Positions 48,636 to 60,154 of a stretch of DNA of 64,000 bases are shown in pieces. Made by a program: the position numbers and the translations under genes. The DNA comes from Epiperipatus broadwayi (Eukaryota; Onychophora; Udeonychophora; Euonychophora; Peripatidae). The stretch spans positions 64,001-128,000 of the forward strand of contig JAQFVV010006627.1 in assembly GCA_028023455.1 (NCBI GenBank), given 5' to 3'. The notes below the pieces were generated by a model. That model did not search any database and was not told where the DNA came from. It worked only from the letters and a program-made list of their open reading frames with translations. Positions within the stretch are counted from its first letter, which is position 1. The number at the start of each line of letters is the position of its first letter.

Positions 48636-48978
48636 ACACCTCTACAATCATACCAGATTCCCAACACTTTCTATTCTAAACTGGTTTTCTCATTTTTAGA
48701 AATAAATTTCCTTTAATTAATCTTTCTTTATAAGATTTCATATTTTCTAACATTTTTATTTCAATATTTAACTGCCTAGATAGTTTTATATGAAGGAAAC
48801 ACTAGAATTTCTATCCATTAAATGCCATCCCACTCCATTTGAATTTTGAAATAAAGATGTTGGAAAATGCATGATTTTACAAAGCAAGATTAATTAAGAA
48901 AGTTTATATATAAAAATAGGAAAACCAGTTTTGAATAGAAAGTGTTGGGAATATGATGTATTTATAGAGATGTAGTTA
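48636..48978. repeat. About 340-bp palindrome
   Basis: Arms meet near 48804. CCCAACACTTTCTATTC at 48660 mirrors GAATAGAAAGTGTTGGG ending at 48949. Further pairs are AACTGGTTTTC/AAAACCAGTT, TTAATTAATCTT/AAGATTAATTAA and ATTTTC.AACAT.TTTATTTCAA with its mirror. The centre is asymmetric. No coding content is seen. Confidence 0.8.
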
Positions 48979-49199
48979 TAATTCCAAAACACTTATTGAT
49001 TTAAAGTTCAGATGAAGTTATAAATAATAAACATAAAGTAATTAATTGCATTGATCCAGCTTTCAGCAAAATGCTGTCAGAATCCCAATATTGAATAAAA
49101 TTATGCAATTCAACTAAACTTATATAATTGATAGGATGTAATATGTAAATGAGACACAATATGCAAATAAGACAATAAGAAAACTTAAAATTGATTTAT
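48979..49199. other. Spacer between palindrome and Penelope-like relic
   Basis: A+T-rich; could be the eroded 5' part of the relic. Confidence 0.35.
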
Positions 49200-49985
49200 A
49201 GGGAAATTGTAGCAATAGCCAGGATGAATTTTGTAAAATGGAAAATGGTTGGCTAATGAGGTTACTCTAAGTGATATTGTTTGTAGTATTGTTCTAGCTA
49301 AGCTTGAAACTAATATTTTGCCTAAATATTTAGCCCCTTTATCTAATAATATTTACATGCAAAATATGGAGGATCAAATTGACAATATACTCTGAAGTTT
49401 GAAAATAAATCACTTCTGGAATGGACTATTGAAGTAGAAGACATCAATCATGGGATCAATTTTCTGGACATGTATATCCAGAAAATTAAAAATGAGTTTG
49501 ACTTTAAAATGAAGCTAAAACACAAATTTGCTGGCTTTAAATGTTTTTTTATATAGAAACAAAAGTCTATGCAATTTTGAGGCAGATAAAAAAAACATCA
49601 TAGAGGCATACATTAATGATCTAATAGGGCTTGGTTATAATTGTAACACACTTATTAAAACAATTGATTTTACACCAAGGCAAATGAAGTTAAAACATTA
49701 ATAATATGCCTAAAATGTGAATAAGGTTTCCTTACATCCCACATATTGCAAATAATCTTAGGAACATTTGCACTAACATATAAAAGATTAGCTTTAGGTT
49801 GCCACCTTCTCTTAATAATTTGTTGAACAATACTGAAAATAAGACACCTGTGGAGCATACATCTCAGCTGGTCTACAAAATTGCATGTACTAATCCTTTC
49901 TGCAGCTCTGTTTATTATGGAAAATCTCATGCAAATAGAATTACAAGAATTTCCCAACATTTTACATATTATTCCATCATATCAA
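49200..49985 (+). pseudogene. Penelope-like element relic (RT end + GIY-YIG)
   Basis: Plus strand, mixed frames. NGWLMR and SIVLAKLETNILPKYL (the motif B region, near 49230-49320) are followed by LLEWTIEVEDINHGINFLDM (the F..E.E....I.FLD block after the YVDD box, near 49420-49475) and KLKHKFAGFKCFF. A RFPYIPHIANNLR block near 49730 matches the PYIP linker between reverse transcriptase and endonuclease. Then PPSLNNLLNN and LVYKIACTNPFCSSVYYGKS give the GIY (VYKI) and YIG (YYG) strands near 49870-49925. The YVDD box is lost, and stops and frameshifts are many. The family looks different from those at 16 and 23 kb. Confidence 0.8.
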
Positions 49986-50572
49986 TTATATAATCTTAAC
50001 TGAACTGCTAAATTTTATTCAGCACTATGATTCTGGCAGCATTTTGTCAAAAGTTGGCTCAATGGAATTAATTAGTTTATGTTTATTATTTATATCTTCT
50101 TTTCATTTGAACTCGAAGTCAATGAGGGCCTTAGAATTACATATTTTCATGAAAAGAGTTAATAAATTGAGATGTAGTTATAACAATTGAAGGATATTTT
50201 GTATAAAAATGTAAATTTAAAAAAAAAGATTTAAAATGTAAAAAGATGTAGGCATATGAACGTGAGCAGGAGATAATTTTTTTAATTAAAAAAAGTGGTT
50301 TGTATAATAAGATTTTTTGTTGTCTTGTTTTGGAAATTCTTTGTGAATATATACATATGTAAACTAATTAGTAAATAGGGTGACCATTATATACAAGTTA
50401 AATCCACAGTAAGAGTAAACTGATGTGCAGCAACAAATCATTTGTGGTTCGGCAAACTGAAAGAAAACAATAACAAAGCTATTTAAGCTACCATTAATTA
50501 AAAGGTGCCCATATATATATATGTATGTATGTATGTAATTTTGTATAATGAGATTACCGCTTTAAAATTGCT
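49986..50572. other. A+T-rich stretch, no gene seen
   Basis: (AT)n and (GTAT)n at 50510-50536. Nothing else is recognised. Confidence 0.5.
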
Positions 50573-50721
50573 ATTAATTTGACGCGCACTCTCCCATCAA
50601 TAAGTGTTTTAAAAGCATAAGCAGTCCAGTAATCCATTTATGCTATTGACCATGCTTAAATCAGGGTTTGATCTTATTATAAGACTGATTTTTCATTTGA
50701 CAAAGTGCGTGCCAATTTAAT
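50573..50721. mobile_element. 149-bp MITE-like element
   Basis: Terminal inverted repeats ATTAATTTGACGCGCACT (50573) and ATTAAATTGGCACGCACT (reverse complement of 50704-50721). The interior is non-coding and less A+T-rich than its flanks. The target duplication is unclear because the flanks are A+T-only. Superfamily unknown. Confidence 0.55.
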
Positions 50722-51534
50722 ATTAATTTAATAATACACTTGCAGATAGTAATTTCCTTTCACAAAATTACTTATATAGAAACCGCTATATTATAATTTA
50801 ATACACATATACTCCAGAAATAATCAATTTTTGACAATGATTATAAAATATGGTTTAAATATTGGGGAAAAAAGATTCATAAAAAAAAAAAAAACCCAAG
50901 ATTTGAAAAAAATTGTGTGTTAATGGATATTTTTTTAAATTTTTAAATATAAATATATGTTTTTAAAAAATCAAAATAATTTAAATGTTTACATTATTAT
51001 TTCTAGTCTATGTAAGATTGAAAATTAATTATATTTTTAAAATAAAGATGTGTGGTGGAAATCTAAAAGCTAAAGATTCCAATACTGTTCCCCAGCTGAG
51101 TACAGTAAAAATAATGTCAGATCAATTGAATGAAATTATTGTGCTCAACTCTTCATATTGACACTTGAATGTTATACGTCTTAACAAACAATTGATCATA
51201 GGAATGTCTACCTGATACCGCTCCTATTTTACCTCTATTATCAGAAATCAATCTGAACTTAGAAATAAATTTGTCTACAGCCTTGATGATAAACAATGAA
51301 CATAACTTATCAGGAAAAACAGACAACTTTAATATATAGAGTTCAATAACAGAAACAAAATAAGTAAAAATCATGTAATTTATATATATATATAAACAAC
51401 TTCAAAACGATTAGCATTATTACAAAGACTAAAATCATTACATCAGATATTTCATTTTAAATGAAATTAATAATAATAAAAGTAATCAAAAGGTTTGTTG
51501 CTCAGAATGACATAAAAGTCACCTGACATTTGAA
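50722..51534. other. A+T-rich stretch, no gene seen
   Basis: Simple sequence; nothing is recognised. Confidence 0.5.
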
Positions 51535-51605
51535 AAACAGAAGTGACAGAGCTGAGCTGCAATTCAAGGACCTTTAGCTCTCAAGTCCATTGCATTGAAC
51601 TAAGT
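51535..51605 (-). mobile_element. tRNA-derived SINE relic, family 2, copy 2
   Basis: Minus strand: TTAGTTCAATGCAATGGAC as a worn A box and GGTCCTTGAATTGC as a worn B box, then CTCTGTCAC. It aligns by eye with the relic at 35.3 kb. It could also be a degraded tRNA gene. Confidence 0.35.
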
Positions 51606-53969
51606 AGAAATAATTAACAATGGACACTTTATTATATAAATATAATCACAATGCTTAGGATTAACTCATCAATAGTATAAAATTGGCCATAAAAAAGCAA
51701 ATAAATAATGAATTGTAATGAGTTTCATTACTTAATACCAAAGTACTGATGTATAAAGTTCTGCCAAAGATCTTCCAAGCACTACTTACTAAAAAATTAC
51801 TCCAGAACCATATATTGTAATTTTGAATAATTAATGGCTATTAGATAATAGTATTGCATCCATATCCTCAGATTAGTTTCTGACTATTGCCTTTTGACAA
51901 TGAGGCATATTTTGATGAATATCAGTAACTAAAACATAGTCTGGGTATTTAGATGTAGCACTATCATCAAATACACATTGATTATTCAAGATTACAACAA
52001 ATGGCTCTAGAATAGAGTAAAACAGTATATTACCATTCATAAAAGTATATGTTGAATGTAAAAATTAAAGTCATGTGATATTTTATTTGTGGCAATTCTT
52101 ATTCTGATTCTCCTGTTTACATTGTATTTTTCTTTTGCATTCACATCTATTAATCTACTTACACTTAGCCCAAGACCTACATTTTTTAGCTGATGATATA
52201 TCTCATATTTTCATTATTGAAATTTTTTTCCTTAATGGCTGTCTTTAACTTACTTAGATAATCAAAATATACTAAATATTACATGTAAAGATAATAAATG
52301 CAATATCTATCAGGGTATCAGTTATGACACTAAATGGCAGACATTCAAACTATGTCAACTTTGAAGCCAATTTTAATAGAGCTAGTGAACCTATGAATAA
52401 ATAACCTTGAATCCAAATGTAACACAATCACTGATAGTCAAAGAAGTTAATATGACCAAAAAAATAAAATAAACAAGTAAATTAATTCTTTCATTTTACA
52501 AACTGATCCACCAATGACCAACTTTTAATGTTTAATTCAAACTTATATACTGCCAGTTTAACAAATGATGTTCTGCTATGCATAACACCAGTAACTAAAA
52601 GGAATTTGTAAGCTGAAATCCAGGTTTGTGCAGAATATGAAGCCCTAAAAATACACTTGTGGATGCATGAGATATATATATATGCTCACAATGAAAAAAA
52701 GGAAACTCTCAAAGAATATCCTATCTCTATGCAGAATATATAAATAATTGGGCTGTGTGGTGGTACTTAAACTTTATAAATGCTCTTCATTGTAGCTTAG
52801 CTGGATGATGAGAATAGTAACATAATATAGTTGAAAATAATGAACAAATAAAGTGGAAATTTTGATTCTTTATTTTAATTATACAGACACTATTTGTTTA
52901 TATTCTTAACAGACTATTGTTCTTTAAGACAATAAAAGATTTTTAACTAGCACATATTTATTATGATTTAATATCTTTACTATTTCTTTGTTATCATGTA
53001 CTTCTATTTTTTTGTTAACAAAGACTTTAACTGTAATTTTGTTTATTTATTTAAAAAAACAACAACATTTTTTTACGTAAGTAATTCTCAGCATAATCTA
53101 TTATCAACTATTTGTATTAACATTACATCCATGTACTTTCCATTATATGCTATCCAAACAAAAAATTTAAATAAAAGCATTAAAATTCAAAATGTAATAA
53201 ATTTTATGACTCTGTATCACTCATGTATGGCAGTAACCATTTTTTCACCTTAAAATGATCTTGTGAAATCTAACATTCCAAAATATTGCAATAATTAAAA
53301 GCTTATTAACCATATTTTTTTTCATTATAAAATTTTAATTTAGTAAACTTTATGACTTTATATATACAGAAACCTTAAACGTAAAATGAAGGATAAAACT
53401 GATAATAAAGTTAAAAAATTGTATTACAGACATAGAGAAACAACAAAGAAGAGATAGATTTTTTTTATAATATAGTAAAATAAAACAGTTTAGATTTAAA
53501 AAAATAGAAAGCTAAATTATAGAATTAAATTAGTTACTGAAAACAAAAAATTGTAGATTGTTAAAAAATGAATTTAGTTAAAGGTAAAACAGATATGTTA
53601 TTTTTCATAATAAATATAATCAGCGTTTATTTAACTTATTTGAAAAAGTCGGTTTCATAAAATCTAAACAAACTATACAATAATGAAGAAAAATATTGTA
53701 AAATGGCTTAAAAAGATTTGAAAAATGACCAGTAAATTTTCTTTCAAAAATTATGATTCCTAATTTTTAAAAAAGGTTCAACTTTAGAATAGTTTAATTT
53801 CACCAAAAAGTGCTCTTAAAATTCCTTTTGATAAATGACATTTTAATAAACTAAATATTATCAAAAAAAAAAAAAAAACAATTTGAATTTTTAAAAAAAT
53901 AGTAAGGCAAAAGGTATAAACAGATAATGAAAAGAATTAAAAATACATAGTAAAAAATCATGGTCAATA
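51606..53969. other. A+T-rich stretch, no gene recognised
   Basis: An 85-codon open frame at 52996-53253 has no recognisable domain and the hydrophobic, Asn-rich make-up of random A+T-rich frames. Confidence 0.45.
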
Positions 53970-55048
53970 TACACCTGGGTCTCGTTTTACACGATAGATA
54001 GGTTCCTCAGAAAACATGCACAAACGAAATCGTGCAAAAATAGACGTAACTTACATTGAAAAAGGGAGGATGCGGTCTGTGATTTTTCAAAATTCGCGTA
54101 AAAGCAAAGCACCAATGTAAAATTACTTTAAAATTCGTACAAAAAAAAAAATAAGGAAATAAAATATGACTAATAAAAAATTTCAAATTTGAAAAAATTG
54201 ATATAAGACAAACTTTTTTTAACTATAAAATTTAATTTTATTCAAAATAATATAATTTTATGCATAATTTACAGTACACTAATTTACATTTTTTTATACA
54301 CGTTTTAATTATTATAGCTATTTGCCAAAAAAACACATTCGTTTGCAAACAACTAGTGCCAACTTCACACTCATGTTGTGTCAATGGTTTTCTGATGACA
54401 ATGTAATTAGTAATTAATCTTTGAGATGATGATTTTATTAATTGTTTATGAAACTAACAATTAAAAATTAAATTCTTATTTTTGTCTTTAATTTTCAATT
54501 CCATTTAAAAATCAAATTTCACATCACATTAATTTCAAGTCGTCGTAAGTAATTTTTAAATTGTTAATTACAATTAAAAATCAGATTTTAATTTTTAATT
54601 GTCAAATTTAATTGTGCCCACTGCTATTACTGACCTTTAAAAAATAAACTTGTGGACACTAAATGATTAGTAATTGATTACGTTCTTTTTTAAAAAGCAA
54701 AAACAGAATGTGATTTAAAATGCAAAATTAACACGCACAATGTTTGAACAAATTTACATTATAATCTTGTAAAATTTAATGAGTGTATACATAAAATGTG
54801 AAAATCATGATTTTAATTTCATTATTGCATAAAATCTTACTATTATAAAGCACTGGAAATATTGAAATTACTAAGATGAAGAAAGTCAAATTCCAATAAT
54901 GTGCTATTACTTTCAATATAACGTAAGCGTGGAAAATTTATTATTTAAAGTAATAGCGCATTATCGGAGTTCGACTTCTGGTGAAACAGGAATCACATAA
55001 CTTCAAAATCGTGTTAAATAAGCCAGCGTAAAAAGAGACCCAGGTGTA
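53970..55048. mobile_element. TA-flanked inverted-repeat transposon, copy T1 (non-autonomous)
   Basis: The left end begins TACACCTGGGTCTCGTTTTA and the right end, as reverse complement, TACACCTGGGTCTCTTTTTA. TA is present on both sides (53968-53969 and 55049-55050), as expected for Tc1/mariner/pogo elements. Next to the left end, TAGATAGGTTCCTCAGAAAA resembles the GGTTCC/GTTCC phrase often near pogo/Tigger ends (weak hint). The interior has no transposase. A conserved internal inverted repeat is at about 54893-54913 and 54948-54970. Confidence 0.8.
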
Positions 55049-56279
55049 TATATTTTACTGAAAATATCTTTAATAAGATAAATTAAGAAGAAAAATGATT
55101 GTTAGAAAATCTCCCTCAATAAATTAGAAAATATTTTTTAAGATAGTATGGTTATATTTAAAAAAAAAAAAAGATAAAAAAAAGAGATGTGGGCAGAAAA
55201 ATTAACTTTCTACTGTTTTGATAAATATTTATTTCAATAAAATAATAAATAAATGTTAATTTGACAAAGAGGGAATTAATGTTGTGGGAAGGTTTCAAAA
55301 ACAATAAACACGATAAAATCTGATAAAACTCAATATATCAGTAAAATCATTAAAGGTTTTTCTTAGCATATTAATAAAAAAAAAACATAATAATAAACAC
55401 TAAGAAAAATACACAGAATTTGCACTAAATTTGAAATGAAAGTAAATATAATTAAAACTAAAATAATGAACAAAAGTAGAGGAAATCAAATATTGAAAAT
55501 GAGAACCCATAAAAAAGTACATAAAAACTAAATGTTCAGAAAATACTTAGATAATGATAAACGTAATTAAAAAATAATAATAATGAGAGAATTGCAAAGA
55601 TATTCATGCTTTTCATAAGATTCATTAGCAAAAAAAAAAAAGATTTGCAAAGGATTTATTTGGAAGTATTTCTTTGCACAGAGCAATTAGAAAAATGAGA
55701 AGAGAAAGATTGGATGCACTAAAGATGTAATTAGAGAGATAGTGGAAAATATCAATAAAATACACATGGTTTAAAATGGAAAGGTCTTAAATATTAAATT
55801 AAAAAAAGAAAGTGTAAAGGTAAAAAGATAAAAGATAAATGTGTAGTCATGTTTTCTAATAGCTATAGTTGCAAATATAGTTAGTCAAATGATAGATATG
55901 ATAAAGAATCACAATGATAATTATGAAGATTTTGGTACAAAATCGAATATAAAATAAAAATACAAATTTTTTATTAAAAAATTGAAGACATCTCTGGACA
56001 AAGTAATAAAAAATAGAAAAATTAAATATATATAATAATTAAATAAAATGCACTGAAAGACATTGTAGAAAGTGATATTGAGAGATAAAAGAAAAAAAGA
56101 TGATCTTATAGAATGAAATAACTAAGAACATTGTGTCAACCATGAAACATAAGCACTTGGTGAAAGTGTTTTAATTACTTTGTAAGACCACATTTTAGCA
56201 GAAGCATAATAATTATAATTTCCCTATAAAAGATTTAGTAAATATTCACATACATATATATATATATATGATTACTAAG
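55049..56279. other. A-rich stretch, no gene recognised
   Basis: Strongly A-rich on the plus strand, with no open frame or motif I can support. (AT)n at 56250-56268. Confidence 0.45.
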
Positions 56280-57103
56280 TACACCTGGGTACCATTTTAT
56301 GCGGTATATAGGTTCCTCAGAAAATGCGCACAAAAGAAATCACACAAAAATAGACTTAACTTACCTTGAAAAATGGGGGATATGTACTGTAATTTTCAAA
56401 AATTGCATAAAAGCAAAGCAACAACATAAAATTACTTTAAAATTCACATAAAATAAATAAGGAAATAAAATATGACTAATAAAAAATTTCAAATTTGAAA
56501 AAAATTGATATAAGACAAACTTTTTTTAATTTTTTTTATTAACTACAGTATTTAATTTTTTTCAAAACAATATATTTTTATGTGTAATTTAGACTATTTT
56601 ACATTTTTTCATATGTATACAGTATTTTAATCATTATCACTATTTGACGATATGCAAGTTCATTTGTAAACTAGTAAGACATCAGATTCATCACAAGAGG
56701 AAATACAAATAGCGCCAACATCATTATTTTTAATTGCTCTTATACACTTGCCCAAACTAAAATGTTTTCCAATCGCTGTTGATCCTTCCCATTTCGCTAA
56801 GTGATCTAAAATTGAAAACTTTGTTTCCAAAGAAATTCATTATTTTGGGTGTTTTTTCTTCTCCATTAGGATAAACTAAAAGTTTAAAATAAGAACTTAG
56901 ACTTGTGATAATAAAAAGAAGTAAATTTCTCATCCCTGGTGTTCGCCGTGGGATGCCGTTGATGCTAATCAAAAACATATACATATAACAATTCCGGGCT
57001 GGACCTGTGATTGATTTGATATAAAAAGATCTGATTTATTAGATTTGTAATAAAATATTGTAGTAACTAATACTATTATATGATGTTAGTCTTTCATTTT
57101 TGT

Positions 57104-57433
57104 AAATGTTTATTAATCTTATATTGTTTTTTAGTTTGTGTGTGAGTCTTTAAAGTTACAGTGTTTTTCTAAATTATTTTTTTTTACTTTACGTGTGTCT
57201 TTTTAAAGTTACGGTATTTTTTTCAAGAGTAAATAAATCATTTTATTAAAAAGCAATACGTAATAAGTAAATGTTTATTAATCTTATATTGTTTTTTAGT
57301 TTGTGTCTGTGTCTTTAAAGTTACGGTGTTTTTCTAATTTTTTTTTGACTTTATGTGTGTCTTTTTAAAGTTACGGTATTTTTTTTAAGAGTCAATCAAC
57401 AATTTTATTAAAAAGCAATACGTAATTATAAAT
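57104..57433. repeat. 165-bp tandem duplication in Merlin copy D
   Basis: Units begin AAATGTTTATTAATCTTATA at 57104 and 57269 and end with AAAAAGCAATACGTAAT. Copy B has a single unit at the matching place (25340-25490), so the duplication arose after the copies parted. Confidence 0.85.
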
Positions 57434-57456
57434 CTATAAAAAGTAATGTAATTTCG

Positions 57457-58479
57457 ACAACATTTACTCTTATGATTTTGTGTGTGTTTTAATGATACAC
57501 ATAAATCACTACAAATGGAAAATAATTCACAGCAACAACTCAAAAGAAAAACAAACCCTCCCAAATATTTAATTAAATGATTCTATATTAAGTTCGAAAA
57601 CTAACAAATAATCTTCGAACTTGAGGGAAATATTGTTATGTAGGTGTATAATTAAAATACACACAAAATAATAATAGTAAATGTTGTAAATGGGGATTTA
57701 ATATTGAATTGTATGTACGTATATCAGTTGTCGCATATACATACGCAAGTTATATATATATGTGAAGATAAAAAAAATACTTTGTTAATTTAAAATCATC
57801 TTAGACTTTAATAGCTCTGTTATTTTGTAAAACAGCAAAAAAACAAAAACAAATCCTTTTAGATAGGAAGGTTAATTAATGAAGAAACTTTGCAGATCGA
57901 CAAGATGAATAATTAAAAAAGTAATCGGGCTGCAAAAGGGGTAATCAATCAAAGTAAAAGGTAAGTCTAAATCTGCTTCTGCAAGTAAACTGGGAGGGAT
58001 TGATCTGACCAGGACGGACGGACAAGATTTGACCAATCAAATCCAGAAAAATCAGAACTGTTGAAATGAGTGCAAGTGTAAAGCATTGGCAAACTGGGAG
58101 TTCTACCTGATGCAGATGAACTGTGAAAGGTGCTGAATGTCGGTTATTTAGCATGGTAGCCCCAGCCCCAGAGCGGACAGCTGGCCTACGAACGTCCAAA
58201 AGTTAGCATATAGGGACTATAAAGTAGGTCGCATAGATCTTTATTCTTCTTATTTTGGTATACCTTCGGGTTTGTTGATCTAAATGTATAATAATTGTTT
58301 TAATGTATTCGTGTAAATATGTATATATTAGTGTATTGTAATTAAATCTGCTTTTCTTATTCTACCGGCATTAGTCTCAGGGATTATGATTCTTGTAAGC
58401 ATATATAGGCAGGGCAAGGTTGGCTTACTGCATAGATTGTTCGCCAGAGAGTATTATATAGAACTGGAGGACAGAACAG
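57457..58479. other. Unidentified DNA replacing the core of Merlin copy D
   Basis: Not shared with other Merlin copies. 57940-58400 is more complex and includes TTGACCAAT (58033), ACTATAAAG (58214) and CTTGTAAGC (58393). These are in the same order as the motifs at 7.1-7.5 kb, though the sequences do not otherwise align by eye. Confidence 0.4.
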
Positions 58480-58650
58480 ATCTTTATTAGCATGAATTCG
58501 CATTTCTTCACTACAAAGACACTTTTTCTGTTTCAACAGGATATTTTTCTTTTTGCAAATACACCACAGCACTGGCTTCAGTTGATGGCAATTCCCACAG
58601 CTTAAAATACTCCGAGTTAGAGGTGGCCATCTTACTTGTTATTGAACGAA
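58480..58650 (-). pseudogene. Merlin transposase N-terminus, truncated
   Basis: The minus strand encodes the same block as copy B: LARIRSITSKMATSNSEY, then a KKNILLKQKKCLC piece with SEEMRIHANKDL. The first Gly of CLCGEEM is Ser here. A frameshift lies in the AVAFLQ region, and the rest of the protein is missing. Confidence 0.75.
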
Positions 58651-59463
58651 TTCTCGCGAGAACATTATTTGTCGTATGATTGTCAAATAAATGCTGGCGT
58701 GTATCCTTTCAAATAACTTTTTGAGGGTTACACATTCCTCATGGAAGCTTCATGTCATTATTAATAAACTTACAATGCTAAAGTAAGTTACATCACATTA
58801 AAAAAAAAATATGTCTAATCAAATTTTAAAAAACTACGACTTGCTCAAATACACACTCTCACACGAAACTCCAGAGAAAATAGATATTTGAATATTACGA
58901 TAAAATGAATAACAAAATCAACTACGGTAGCCAATAAAGCATTTCTCTTTGCTTTTAGCATAGAAAAAAAAGCCATAACCAGTAGCTGTTGTCGGGAACT
59001 CTTTCTATGTTTTATCATAGAAAGAAGTCTCTTTGTGTTGGCTTCTGTCGCCGCCCAAAATAATGTGTGGACTCTTTTTCTGCATTTATAGCATAGAAAA
59101 TTTCATCTTTTGTTGGGTGAATACTGGTGAAACAGTATATTTCTAGGAATTGACCTAGAAATAGCAACATCTCGAAGCGAACACCAGGGATGAGAAAACA
59201 ACCTAAAAAAACACCTACTCACCACTGTTGGAAAAATTTAATTAAAACTAGCAATTAAAAATTAAATTCTTATTTTTGTCTTTAATTTTTCAATTTTCAA
59301 TTCGTTTAAAAATCAAATTTCATTGCTTTACATCACATTAATTTCAGATCACGTTATGTAATTTTTAAATTGTTAATTATAATTAAAAATCAGATTTTAA
59401 TTTTTAATTGTCAAATTTAATTGTGCCCACAACTGTTTCTCACCTTTTAAAAATAAACCTGTG

Positions 59464-59713
59464 GACACTAAATGATTAATTGATTACATAAACTTTTTTA
59501 AAAAAGCAAAAATAGAATGTGATTTAAAATGCAAAAACAACAACATGCATAGTATATGATTATAATCTTGTAAAATTTATTACTTGCAGACACTAAATGA
59601 TTAATTGATTACGTACTCTTTTTTAAAAAAGCAAAAATAGAATGTGATTTAAAATGCAAAAACAACAACATGCATAGTATAGGCATCTATAATGTTTGGA
59701 CAGATTTACATTA
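59464..59713. repeat. 125-bp tandem duplication in T2
   Basis: Units start GACACTAAATGATTAATTGA at 59464 and 59589 and run to CAACAACATGCATAGTATA. T1 has one unit (near 54656), so this is specific to T2 and the two units are almost identical. Confidence 0.85.
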
Positions 59714-60154
59714 TAATCTTGTAAAATTTAACGTGTGTATATAAAATGGGAAAATCCTGATTTTATGTGAATTATGAACTTCTTTATTGCATAAAATCTA
59801 TTTCAGTACTATTAAAAAGCACTTAAAATATTGAAATTATTAGATGGAATTCGAAACTCTGATAATGCGCTATTACTTTAAATATGACATGTGAGTGCGC
59901 AAAATTTATAATATTTAAAGTAATAGTGCATTATTGGAGCTCGACTTTTGATCTAATAATTTTTATCACATAAAAGAAAACTGCATACAAAGATATTAAG
60001 AAGAAACATGGAATTGCAAAACTTCAAAATCACATTTAAAAAATCCGCATAAAATGAGACCTGGGTATAATTGATAGCAAATGGATTCATATATACACCC
60101 ACACATATATAGTAACTTGTAATATTGTTTTCCTGAAAGTTTGTGATAATATTT

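Larger units (their letters stand above)
56920..59203 (-). mobile_element. Merlin copy D, nested in T2
   Basis: Terminal repeats are AGTAAATTTCTCATCCC on the left and GGTTGTTTTCTCATCCC (reverse complement) on the right, both followed by TGGTGTTCGC. The 8-bp duplication TAAAAAGA (56912-56919) matches TAAAAAAA (59204-59211) at 7 of 8. The left 500 bp and right 720 bp match copy B. The part between 57457 and about 58479 does not and lacks the catalytic domain, so the copy is non-autonomous. Confidence 0.85.
56280..60069. mobile_element. TA-flanked inverted-repeat transposon, copy T2, split by Merlin
   Basis: The left end TACACCTGGGTACCATTTTA and the right end (reverse complement) TATACCCAGGTCTCATTTTA match T1. 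The internal sequence from 59230 to 60069 follows T1 from about 54440 to 55048. A Merlin element occupies 56920-59203. The part 56640-56919, absent from T1, includes an open minus-strand piece (FFGNKVFNFRSLSEMGRIN) that may derive from the element's own transposase, but I do not recognise it. Confidence 0.8.

Noticed and set aside
57945-58199. 84-codon minus-strand open frame in Merlin copy D
   Set aside because: No recognisable domain and no support from other copies; likely chance in a less A+T-rich block.
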